DNA of 64,000 bases from Paraniabella ginsengisoli (lineage in GTDB: Bacteria; Bacteroidota; Bacteroidia; Chitinophagales; Chitinophagaceae): NCBI RefSeq assembly GCF_022513635.1, contig NZ_JAKWBL010000001.1, forward strand, positions 1,612,001-1,676,000, written 5' to 3'. How positions within the stretch are numbered: the stretch's first letter is position 1; every line of letters begins with the position of its first letter. Below are positions 51,217 through 60,203 of the stretch, piece after piece. Below the pieces are notes generated by a model. It was not told where the DNA came from and ran no database searches. It saw nothing but the letters and a program-made list of their open reading frames with translations. The translations under genes and the position numbers were made by a program.

Positions 51217-52104
51217 CTATTTAGATAGTACTCTTTGTCGATATGCTAATGGTGAGCTTCCAACGATCTTTTTAAAAACTCTTGAAAAATAGAATACATC
51301 ATCATATCCGACTTGTGTTGAAATTTCGGCGATTTTAAAATCAGATTGTTTTAATAGCTGACAGGCAAATTGTATTTTTAAACGTATGAAATAATCAATA
51401 GGTGAGGAGCCGGTTTTGCTTTTGAATAATGCAGTAAAATGAGAGGCTGAAAGGTTTTGAGTTAAGGCTAAATCGTTTACTGACATAGAATGGTTAATAT
51501 GAGCCTTCATATAAGCAATCGACTCTGTGACCGCATTTTTTGTTGGAACATAAGTTTCTATATTCACGGGGCAAAGAAAAAATGTGAGGAAACGGTAAAG
51601 ACAGAGGTTAGCATAAGCTAAATGTTGTTCGCTATAACCGGCGTTTAATGCATAGTACATATCGTTCCATTGTTCAATAATTTGTTTGTCATATACTATT
51701 TTTGTGGGTATAGAATAGGTGTCTATATTTATCCATTTGTTTAAATTTTTAACCATATTTCCACTGAAATGTACCCAATAGATACTCCAAGGGTCTCTAA
51801 CATCCGCTTGATACATATGCGATTTTCCTGCAGGTAAAATAAAAAACTGTCCGGCTTGTAGCACGTGATTTTTATCTTCTATTTGATAATGTCCTTTTCC
51901 GTCAATGCAATAAATTAATATGTTATCTGGGCAACCGTATGGTCTTTCTCTGTAATGGAATTTTGCCTTTGGAAAATATCCGATTTGCGTTATAAATAAA
52001 TTGCCTAAAAACTGCTTTTTCCGTAGGTGATTGATCACTATCTCTCTTGGTATATTAATTTGCAGTTCTCCAGAAAATCCATCTTTTATTTTTAAACTCT
52101 TCAT
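51217..52104 (-). CDS. AraC-family transcriptional regulator (intact)
   Basis: 295-aa protein with a cupin effector domain (about 40-110: GHYQIEDKNHVLQAGQFFIL, PAGKSHMYQADVRDPWSIYW) and an AraC DNA-binding domain (NDLALTQNLSASHFTALFKS and FKIAEISTQVGYDDVFYFSR, about 215-275). It divides the region between the GH43-like gene (same strand) and the fucose catabolic operon (opposite strand, 52263), so it probably responds to L-fucose or a related sugar and regulates one or both. Intact frame. Confidence 0.88.
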   Translation of the reverse strand: MKSLKIKDGFSGELQINIPREIVINHLRKKQFLGNLFITQIGYFPKAKFHYRERPYGCPDNILIYCIDGKGHYQIEDKNHVLQAGQFFILPAGKSHMYQADVRDPWSIYWVHFSGNMVKNLNKWINIDTYSIPTKIVYDKQIIEQWNDMYYALNAGYSEQHLAYANLCLYRFLTFFLCPVNIETYVPTKNAVTESIAYMKAHINHSMSVNDLALTQNLSASHFTALFKSKTGSSPIDYFIRLKIQFACQLLKQSDFKIAEISTQVGYDDVFYFSRVFKKIVGSSPLAYRQRVLSK

Positions 52105-52262
52105 GACAGGTTCGTTGTATAAAATCGTTTTGACTAAGTTAGGCTAAATTTTGGAATCATAATTTAAAATACCGTAGCATAATCCATGTCTTACCGTCGA
52201 TATTCCATATAATAGATAATTGATCGGCCCTACTTTTACCAATACAAAAAGCAACTTCATAT

Positions 52263-53044
52263 ATGCTACTGGAAAATAAAATTATTTTTTTAACTGGCGG
52301 TTCAACTGGTATCGGGCAACACTGTGCAATGGCTTATGCTAAAGAAGGAGCGAAAGTTGTGGTGTTTGCGCTGAACGAAATGGAAATCAATGAAACGCTT
52401 AAAAAATAGGGCCTGGCCATCTGGGAATAGCTGGAGATGTTAGTGGGGCCTGTGCTGTTAGAGATGCTATTCAACAAGCTCTGCATACCTACGGAAAAAT
52501 CGATGCCATACATAATAATGCAGGTATCGCGCATCCTTCCAAACCCTTACATGAAACTTCTGAAGATGAGTTTGACCGTTTGGTGAATGTGAATATAAAA
52601 GGAATTTATAACACTACACTGCATGGTCTTGATGCGCTGAAAAAAACTTCCGGAACAATTCTTAACACCAGTAGTATTGTTGCAGAAATAGGGCAAGAAC
52701 TACATGCTGTATATGCCGCTTCTAAAGGAGCCGTAAATGCGTTGACAAAATCCATGGCGTTGGATTATGCTCGTTATAGGATTCGCGTAAACGCTGTAGC
52801 GCCTGCTGGGGTATGGACGCCTATGTTGCGCTCATGGAGCCAAGATCAGCCGCAGCCCGAAATAATGGAAAAGTATCTGGATAATATTCACCCGATAGGT
52901 TATTGCCCGGAAGGGGATGTGGTTGCGGATGCTTGTGTCTTTCTTTTGTCTGCTAAAGCTTCCTTTATTACAGGGTGTATTCTTCCGGTAAGCGGAGGTG
53001 CCGAGTTGGGTTATCGGAATATTTCTGAAACTGCGGGAATATAG
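52263..53044 (+). CDS. SDR-family dehydrogenase (one frameshift)
   Basis: NAD(P)-dependent short-chain dehydrogenase. Start ATG 52263 (MLLENKIIFLTGGSTGIGQH, Rossmann glycine motif). The frame drops by -1 in an A-run near 52405 (ETLKK/IGPGHLGIAGDV). Then IDAIHNNAGIAHPSKPLHET, ILNTSSIVAEIG, YAASKGAVNALTKS with the catalytic Tyr-x-x-x-Lys (about 160). Repaired length is about 260 aa. It precedes L-fuconate dehydratase by 73 bp; likely a fucose-pathway step, either L-fucose dehydrogenase or 2-keto-3-deoxy-L-fuconate dehydrogenase. Exact step unproven. Confidence 0.8.
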
Positions 53045-53117
53045 GATTCGCATGAGGAATAGCTGAAGAAGTCTCACACATATCTCATTTATTGTATCAG
53101 TTTTTATAAAAAATATA

Positions 53118-54338
53118 ATGATTAAACGAATTGAAATTGCCGACAAAAGGTTTCCTCTATCGGTAGGTGCAGGAAGCGATGCCATACATAAAGATCCTGT
53201 GTACTCTTACGCTCAAACTCAATTGACAGATGACAATGGTATTACGTCCAGCGGATTGGCTTTTACTGTTGGTGCAGGTAACGAGCTGGTTTGCCAGGCT
53301 GCGAAATTTTATGCAGAAAAACTAAAAGATCGGGATATTGAAGAACTGATGAGCGATTTTGGCAGCTGGTTTAAAAGTTCATCCAACGAACAACAGTTTC
53401 GTTGGCTGGGGCCGCATAAAGGAGTGGTGCATTTAGGATTGGCTTCGGTAACCAATGCTTGTTACGATTTATGGGCAAAGAAAAGAGGTGTTCCTTTATG
53501 GAAATTATTGATTGATTTATCTGCCGAAGAAATTGTAAACACACTCGATTTATCTTATCTGGAAGATGTGCTTACGCGCGAAGATGCGATTGATTTATTG
53601 GAAGAACAACAAGCAACACGCCAGCAAAGAGAAGCAGTAATCAAATCCGGTTATCCAGGTTACGACACTTCGGTTGGCTGGTTTAATTACGATGATGAAA
53701 AAGTAAGAACCAATTGCAAAGCCGCTATTGACGCTGGTTTTACAGCCATGAAATTAAAAGTAGGCTCAACCGATCCGCAGCGCGATATTCGGCGCGCCAA
53801 TATTGTAAGAGAAACGGCAGGCGATGATATAAAAGTAATGCTGGATGCTAATCAGCAATGGACTTTGCCGCAGGCTATTTCTATTTGCAACGAATTAAAA
53901 AAGATGAATCCTTATTGGGTTGAAGAACCCACGCATCCTGATGATGTACTAGCGCATCAAACATTGGCCGAAGCTATCAATCCGGTAAAGTTGGCGCTGG
54001 GCGAGCATGTGCCTAATCGCATTTTATTTAAAAACTATTTACAAACCGGTTGTGCAGGTTTTATACAGGTAGATGCGGTGCGCGTGGGTGGTGTTAGCGA
54101 GTTCATTACGGTAAGTTTATTATGCAAAAAATTTGGTGTTCCGGTGGTGCCGCATGTAGGCGACATGGGACAATTGCATCAGCATTTGGTATTGTTCAAT
54201 CATATTGCAATGGGACATGAAGCTTTGTTTTTAGAGCATATTCCACATTTGAAAGAGCATTTTGTACATCCGGTTAAAATAGAAACTGGTGTTTACATAA
54301 CACCCCAGGAAGTGGGAAGTAGTTGTGATTTAAAATAG
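53118..54338 (+). CDS. fucD: L-fuconate dehydratase (enolase superfamily)
   Basis: 406-aa intact enzyme converting L-fuconate to 2-keto-3-deoxy-L-fuconate. The order of motifs is that of FucD: SGYPGYDTSVGWFNYDDEKV (about 178-197), TAMKLKVGSTDPQRDIRRAN (Lys-x-Lys base), VMLDANQQW (metal Asp, about 243), YWVEEPTHPDD (metal Glu), LALGEHVPNR (metal Glu), and VPVVPHVGDMGQLHQHLVLF with the catalytic His (about 357). Substrate assignment to fuconate rests on overall resemblance and the fucosidases around; related sugar acids are possible. Confidence 0.85.
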   Translation: MIKRIEIADKRFPLSVGAGSDAIHKDPVYSYAQTQLTDDNGITSSGLAFTVGAGNELVCQAAKFYAEKLKDRDIEELMSDFGSWFKSSSNEQQFRWLGPHKGVVHLGLASVTNACYDLWAKKRGVPLWKLLIDLSAEEIVNTLDLSYLEDVLTREDAIDLLEEQQATRQQREAVIKSGYPGYDTSVGWFNYDDEKVRTNCKAAIDAGFTAMKLKVGSTDPQRDIRRANIVRETAGDDIKVMLDANQQWTLPQAISICNELKKMNPYWVEEPTHPDDVLAHQTLAEAINPVKLALGEHVPNRILFKNYLQTGCAGFIQVDAVRVGGVSEFITVSLLCKKFGVPVVPHVGDMGQLHQHLVLFNHIAMGHEALFLEHIPHLKEHFVHPVKIETGVYITPQEVGSSCDLK

Positions 54339-54403
54339 GTTGCTATTTAAAGTTATAAATGATAAATATTACTTGCTCCTGTCATGTTAAATATAGAGCG
54401 TCT

Positions 54404-54460
54404 GTCAGGCTGAGCTCGCCGAAGCTCCTTACAGCGCCCCTTCGGCAAGCTCAGGGTGAC
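54404..54460. repeat. REP-like inverted repeat
   Basis: GTCAGGCTGAGCTCGCCGAAG at the left and CTTCGGCAAGCTCAGGGTGAC at the right form an imperfect hairpin about 57 bp long. The GTCA-x-x-CTGAGC-x-x-GCCGAAG type is a widespread bacterial intergenic palindrome. It separates fucD and the symporter gene. Confidence 0.75.
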
Positions 54461-54522
54461 AATCGACACGAGACATTTTATCATTTGACATGACACTACG
54501 TATTATCTAAAAATTCGAACAC

Positions 54523-56165
54523 ATGTTAAACAATTTAGATTTAGGGATAAGTATTTTTTATATCCTTGGTATTTTGGCTGTTGGTCTTTGGGCAGGTATC
54601 AGCCATCGCCGCAAAAGCAAGTCCAATGCGGCTGGCGACTATTTTTTGGCTGGTAAAAGTTTGAAATGGCCTGCTATTGGTTGGCCTTATTTGCCACTAA
54701 TATATCAACGGTACACTTGGTAAGTTTGGCACAAAGCGGATTTGACACAGGCTTGCTAAATGGCAATTTTGAATGGATGGCAGCATTTACATTAATTCTG
54801 CTTGCCTTGTTTTTTGTACCCTTTTACATCAAATCGGGTGTAGCTACATTGCCAGATTTTTTAGAGAAGCGATACGATCGTTCAAGCCGTGATTGGTTAA
54901 CGGTTATTTCAGTTATATCAGCGGTTATTATACACATCGCATTTTCTATGTTGGCAGGCGGTATTGTTTTAAAAACATTGTTCGGCTTAAATATGTATGT
55001 AAGCGTTATTGTTATTTGTATTATTACCGCTATTTATACCATCATTGGTGGTTTAAAAGCAGTGGTGGTTACCGAAAGCATACAAACAGTGGTGCTGTTA
55101 ACGGGCGCTTTCATCATTAGTTATGCAGCGTTTCATCGTATGGGCGGGTGGCAACCAATGGTTGATGTGTTGCAGGCCAACAATCAAATGGATAAACTTT
55201 CGATGCTACGCCCTGCTGGCGATAGTAGCGGCATGCCTTGGTACACCATATTTTTAGGTTATCCCATATTGGGTATTTGGTATTGGTGTGCCGATCAAAC
55301 TATTGTACAACGTGTATTGGGCGCTAAAGATGAAAACCATGCTCGTGTGGGGCCTTTGTTCTGTGGCTTCATTAAAATATTACCGGTATTTATTTTTGTG
55401 TTGCCAGGTTTGTTTGCTTATGCTTTATCAAAAACCGGTCATTTAGATGTGAGCAGTTTAGGTTTAAATGCAGCAGGGGAAGTAAACTCTAAAGGAATTT
55501 ATACTTTAATGATTACCCAACTTTTACCCAGCGGATTAATTGGCGTATTGGTTGCAGCGCTTTTATCGGGTTTAATGAGCCAGGTTTCAGGAGCCTTAAA
55601 TTCTATTGCTACCATGGTTAGCTACGATGTTTACAAGCGTTACAAACCCGAAACAACCGATAAAAAATTAGTGAACATAGGAAAAATATCAGCAGGTGTG
55701 GCTTTGGTTTTTTCTTTAGCCTTGTTGCCTTTATTAGATAGTTACGAAAGCATTTTTAATGGACTGAATGATATTATTGCACACATTGCACCACCCATTA
55801 CCTGCGTATTTTTATTGGGTGTTTTTTGGAAAGGAGCTTCAGCGCCATCTGCAAAAATCACTTTATGGTTTGGCTCTCTTTTAGGTGTGGTTGTTTTTAC
55901 AGTTAACAAAATATATCCAGATACAGTAATTGGTCAAATTCCATTTATGATGATGGCTTTTTACCTGTTCTGCGTTTGTGTGGTAATTCAAATTGTATGC
56001 TCCTTTATTTATCCCGTGCAGCATACTGTAGAAAGTGCTCAGTTATATTGGAAATCGCCATTAGAGCCTTTGCAAAGCCCCGGCTGGCGTGGCTTGGGCA
56101 ATTACAAAGTGTTATCGTTTTTATTAATCGCCGTAATGGCAGTATTATATTGGGTATTTAAATAG
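54523..56165 (+). CDS. Sodium:solute symporter, SSS family (one frameshift)
   Basis: Inner-membrane sodium-coupled sugar transporter, probably for L-fucose. The first 55 residues (LGISIFYILGILAVGLWAGI, AAGDYFLAGKSLKWPAIG, the SSS signature) are followed by a -1 break at about 54685 and LFATNISTVHLVSLAQSGFD. Many hydrophobic segments follow, including MYVSVIVICIITAIYTIIGG, LIGVLVAALLSGLMSQVSGA (family-typical Ser/Gly motif, about 345) and a C-terminal helix ending VLYWVFK. About 547 aa, 13-14 predicted membrane helices. It lies between fucD and a GH29 gene. Confidence 0.85.
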
Positions 56166-56214
56166 AAATAATTGTTTTAAAAATATATTCTTACATAAAA
56201 AATAAATAACCACC

Positions 56215-57510
56215 ATGAAACTATTTAATCTTGTATTAGTGTTTCTTATTTGCAGCCTGCAAATACAGGCCCAGATTAAAACCAAACCTGATGCATTAAA
56301 CGAATTTATGCAGGATCGTTTTGGAATGTTTATTCACTGGGGACCTATAAGTTTGAGAGGTACGGAAATTGGTTGGAGCCGTGACAGAGATGTATCTAAA
56401 GAAGATTATGATCATCTATATAAAGAATTCAATCCGGTATTGTTCGATGCAGATGCCTGGGTGAAAACAGCTAAAGATGCAGGGATGAAGTATCTTACTA
56501 TTACCGCCAGGCACCACGATGGGTTTTGTTTATGGCCCACAAAATTTACTGATTATAATATCATGAACAGCCCCTTTAAAAAGGATGTTGTAGGTGCGTT
56601 GAATGAAGCATGTAAAAAGCAGGGAATCAAATTTTGTATTTATTACTCTGTTCTTGATTGGTACCATCCTGACTATCCGATGCATTCACCTCATAACAAT
56701 CCTAAGCCAGATCCAAAATCGGATATGAAGCGTTATGTACAGTTTATGAAAGATCAGTTAAAGGAATTGATTACAAATTACGATCCGTATATGCTTTGGT
56801 TTGACGGTGCATGGGAAAGCCCCTGGACAAATGAAATGGGGAAGGAAATGTACACATATCTTAAAAGCCTGAAACCGTCGCTTGTTATTAATAATCGATT
56901 AGGAAAAGAAATTGCTGGTGTTGAGAATAAAAATATAGATCATACACAAATGGTTGGTGATTACGATACACCTGAGCAAGCTGTCGGTAAAATGAATTTA
57001 GATGTACCTTGGGAAAGTTGTTTCACCATTTGTAATCAATGGGCATGGAAACCTAATGATAAAATGAAATCTCTTAAAGAGTGTTTAACTATCATTTCAA
57101 AAACATCCGGTGGAAATGGCAACCTCCTGTTGAATGTAGGGCCAATGCTAGACGGTAGGATAGAGCAGCGCCAGATTGGTCGCCTGAAAGAGATTGGTGA
57201 CTGGTTAAAAATAAATGGGGAAGCTGTTTATGCTACAATGGGTGGGCCGTACGAACCGAATAAAAATTTTTCAACTACGCGTAAAGGCAATAAGCTTTAT
57301 GTTCATATCTTAAATACCGATACATCTGCAATCGTATTAAAATCAATTCCTGATAGAAAGATTGTAAAATCTTATGTACTAAAAGGTGCTCCGATTAGTA
57401 TTCAGCAAAGCGGAGATAATATTACCATTCCTATAGTAAAATCTGAGACACCTTATGTTGTTGTATTGGAGCTTGATAAAACAGCCGAAAAAATTCCTGT
57501 TATCAAATAA
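56215..57510 (+). CDS. GH29 alpha-L-fucosidase 2
   Basis: 431-aa intact exported fucosidase. Leader LFNLVLVFLICSLQIQAQ. Motifs: FGMFIHWGPISLRGTEIGWS (about 37-56), ITARHHDGFCLWPTKFTDYN, FCIYYSVLDWYHPDYP and PYMLWFDGAWESPW (nucleophile Asp, about 196). Then SGGNGNLLLNVGPMLDGRI (about 305) and a small C-terminal sandwich. No extra carbohydrate-binding domain, unlike the other GH29 in the window. It is 49 bp after the symporter, so the fucose set forms one operon. Confidence 0.93.
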   Translation: MKLFNLVLVFLICSLQIQAQIKTKPDALNEFMQDRFGMFIHWGPISLRGTEIGWSRDRDVSKEDYDHLYKEFNPVLFDADAWVKTAKDAGMKYLTITARHHDGFCLWPTKFTDYNIMNSPFKKDVVGALNEACKKQGIKFCIYYSVLDWYHPDYPMHSPHNNPKPDPKSDMKRYVQFMKDQLKELITNYDPYMLWFDGAWESPWTNEMGKEMYTYLKSLKPSLVINNRLGKEIAGVENKNIDHTQMVGDYDTPEQAVGKMNLDVPWESCFTICNQWAWKPNDKMKSLKECLTIISKTSGGNGNLLLNVGPMLDGRIEQRQIGRLKEIGDWLKINGEAVYATMGGPYEPNKNFSTTRKGNKLYVHILNTDTSAIVLKSIPDRKIVKSYVLKGAPISIQQSGDNITIPIVKSETPYVVVLELDKTAEKIPVIK

Positions 57511-57519
57511 AAAACGCGA

Positions 57520-57990
57520 ATGAAAAAATTTAACATCATCCTTATTCTGTCGCTGCTGTTATCAGCCTGTAGTTCTTCTGAATATAAAAAGATGCATCTA
57601 CTACATCTGATATTGAAGCTGTTACTACTACGGATACAAGTAGCGCTGCTGTAAAGCGATTTGCAAGTATCACAGGATTAAAACCCGAGAAAGAAAAAAA
57701 TACTACAGAGAACTACATGCAGCCGCATGGCCTGCGGTACTAAAAAAATCAAGGAATGTAACATTCGGAATTACTCTATTTACCTTAAAAAAATTGATAG
57801 TAAGACTTACTTGTTCAGCTATTTTGAATATACTGGGAACAACTTTGATGCAGATATGAAAAAAATGGCTGCAGATCCTAACACACAAAAATGGTGGAAA
57901 GAAACAGATCCGTGTCAATTGCCATTGCCTGATGCGGCCTCAAAAAATGAAATATGGAGCAGTATGGAAGAAGTATTCCATACCGATTAG
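57520..57990 (+). CDS. L-fucose/L-rhamnose mutarotase-like lipoprotein (three frameshifts)
   Basis: Lipoprotein leader MKKFNIILILSLLLSAC (lipobox LSAC), a Ser/Thr-rich linker, then a RhaM/FucU-like mutarotase domain of the DUF718 type: RFASITGLKPEKEKYYREL, HAAAWPAVLKKIKECNIRNY (His and Trp of the family), LFSYFEYTG, WWKETDPCQLPLPD and WSSMEEVFHTD. Breaks at A-runs near 57590, 57698 and 57745 are each -1 and give about 157 aa. Mutarotases of this family are usually cytoplasmic and about 105 aa; the lipoprotein anchor places this one outside the inner membrane. It would interconvert fucose anomers next to the fucosidase. Confidence 0.75.
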
Positions 57991-58005
57991 AAAGTAGTAA
58001 AAAAT

Positions 58006-58035
58006 AAAGCCGTTGAACATCTCAACGGCTTTTAC
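58006..58035 (+). terminator. Bidirectional rho-independent terminator
   Basis: Perfect 11-bp stem AAAGCCGTTGA (58006-58016) / TCAACGGCTTT (58022-58032) with loop ACATC, followed by TACTTTT. It separates the convergent fucose operon and the nagB-type gene. Confidence 0.85.
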
Positions 58036-58057
58036 TTTTATTATTTAAATTTTCATT

Positions 58058-59981
58058 TCAATAATTCCATCTTACAAAAGCTTCCATAGCGGCATAATGC
58101 GTAAGTCCAAGATCGGCGTAAATCTTAGCGGTTGCAGCATTTCTTTCTTCTGCTCTTTGCCAGAACTCTCGGTCATCACTGCCTTGGAAAGGCACAGTCT
58201 TTCTGCGATTGATGAATAAATACACCAAAACGTTTTTTTAATACTTGGGCAGGGCTCATCGGTATGGCCATTTCAATATCTTCAATATCCCATTCCTGCC
58301 ATGCGCCCTTGTAAAGCCATAGCCAGCAGTCGTTGATCCATTCATCACCATCTGCTTTAATTCTTTGTAAGGCATTTAGTACTGCATTAAAACAAACAAG
58401 GTGTGTACCATGCGGATCAGCAAAATCTCCGGCACAGAACACCTGATGCGGCTTTACTTTGCGGAGTAGGTCCACCGTAAGTTGAATATCTGCTTCACCT
58501 AAAGGATTTTTTTCAATAGTACCTGTTTCATAAAATGGAAGGTTTTGAAAATGGATGTTGTTAGAATCAATACCCACATAGTTACAGGTAGCCTTAGCTT
58601 CACCACGGCGAATAAGACCCTTGATCTCGCGAATAGTAGGAGAGTCTACCTGACCTGGTTTTTTACCGGAAATATATTTTTTGCTTCGCTTAAAATCTGT
58701 CCTGGCTTGTCAGAATTGATCTCGGCGATGTCGTTAAACCCTACAGCAAAATCTAAAAACCTGGTTACAAATTCATCCGTAACAGCGATGTTGCCAGAAG
58801 TTTGATAAGCTACATGCACTTCATGGCCCTGATCGTGCAGGCGCTGGAATGTACCCCCATACTGATAATATCATCATCAGGGTGTGGAGAGAAAATGATA
58901 CATCTTTTTGGATAAGGCTCCGATCTTTCGGGATGAGCTGGAATTACCGCATTGGGTTTGCCTCCAGGCCAGCCGGTAATGCTATCGCGCAGCATATAAT
59001 AAACTTCCAGATTGATCTCGTATGCATCACCCTTTTCAACCAACAGGTCGCTTAAGCCATTGTCATTATAATCTTCATTGGTTAAACTCAGCACCGTTTT
59101 ACCCAATTGAAGCGCCATATTTACTACTGCTTTTTTAATAGTTTTTGGTGTCCACTCACAATCGCCGGTAAGCCACGGTGATTTGGAACGCGTAAGTTGG
59201 GAAGCTGCTGCTTCATCAATCACAAAACTTACGTTGTCGTGGTTTTGCAAAAAAGATGCAGGAACTGTTTCTGTATCATCATCTTCTACCGCCTTTTTAA
59301 CGGCAGCGGCTTTTGCCGGCCCCCACGCCATTAATATGATCTGTCTGGATTTTAGTATGGTGCTAATGCCCATTGTGATTGCCATGCGTGGCACTTCAGA
59401 AATATTGGCAAATTCATAAGCATTAGCCAGGCGCGTGCTATTAGTTAAGTTAACTAATCTGGTTCTGGTATAAATACCTGAACCAGGCTCATTAAAACCA
59501 ATATGCCCATTGTTACCAATACCCAAAATTTGAAGATCAATGCCACCAGCATCATCTATTTCTTTTTCGTAAGCCGTACAAGCAGCTTTTATATCTTCTT
59601 TTTTATGTCCCCATTAGGAATATGAATATTCTCAGGTTTAATATCTACATGACTGAACAAATGCGTTTGCATGAAACGATTATAGCTTTGAGGAGCTTCT
59701 TTACTGATCGGGTAATATTCATCAAGATTGAAGCTAACTACATTGCTAAAGCTTAAGCCTTCTTCTTTGTGCATGCGCACCAGTTCGGCATATAAGGTTC
59801 GTGGGCTGGAGCCAGTTGCAAGTCCCAATACACAGTTCTTGCCTTCTACCTGCTTTTTCTTTATCAGATCTGCTATTGTTTTAGCAATGACCAATGATCC
59901 TGCTTTTACATCTGCCTGTATATTCACACTGATCTTTTCAAGACTGTCGATATGGGTACTTGAATTTTGTTTGTTATCCAT
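58058..59981 (-). CDS. nagB: Glucosamine-6-phosphate deaminase fused to a PIG-L-type domain (several frameshifts)
   Basis: NagB domain (about residues 1-270): NCVLGLATGSSPRTLYAELV, FSNVVSFNLDEYYPIS (catalytic Asp), LGIGNNGHIGFNEPGSGIYT, then LTGDCEWTPKTIKKAV. The C-terminal half is a PIG-L/LmbE-type deacetylase-like domain: CIIFSPHPDDDIISMGGTF (zinc-binding HPDD), FCAGDFADPHGTHL, AIPMSP. This double-domain form, about 640 aa, is normal in Bacteroidota. Three -1 breaks (near 59604, 58855, 58653) and one complex break near 58185 interrupt it. It should convert glucosamine-6-P to fructose-6-P; the PIG-L domain role is unknown. It lies downstream of GH20 on the same strand. Confidence 0.87.
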
Positions 59982-60134
59982 TGTTCGGGTTTAAATAATT
60001 ATTTTTCTTGTGCAGTATTAATTAAATATTTTATTGAACCGGCAGTAAATAAAAGGCTTCGGTATTGCCACGCTCGGTTCATCGTTCCGATTATAACTGA
60101 TCCTATATAAACGACGCTACTTCGGCTACCAGTT

Positions 60135-60163
60135 CATGATCTGACGGAGACCGTCAGATCATG
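60135..60163. promoter_or_regulatory. Perfect 13-bp hairpin between GH20 and nagB
   Basis: CATGATCTGACGG (60135-60147) AGA CCGTCAGATCATG (60151-60163). Fully paired 13-bp stem with a 3-nt loop, about 154 bp before the nagB start. No T-run on either side, so it is not an ordinary terminator. Candidate for a repressor site or an RNA element in the nagB leader. Confidence 0.55.
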
Positions 60164-60203
60164 TAACTCCTATTCGCAATTTTTTTCCCTACTTGCCTTT
60201 CTT

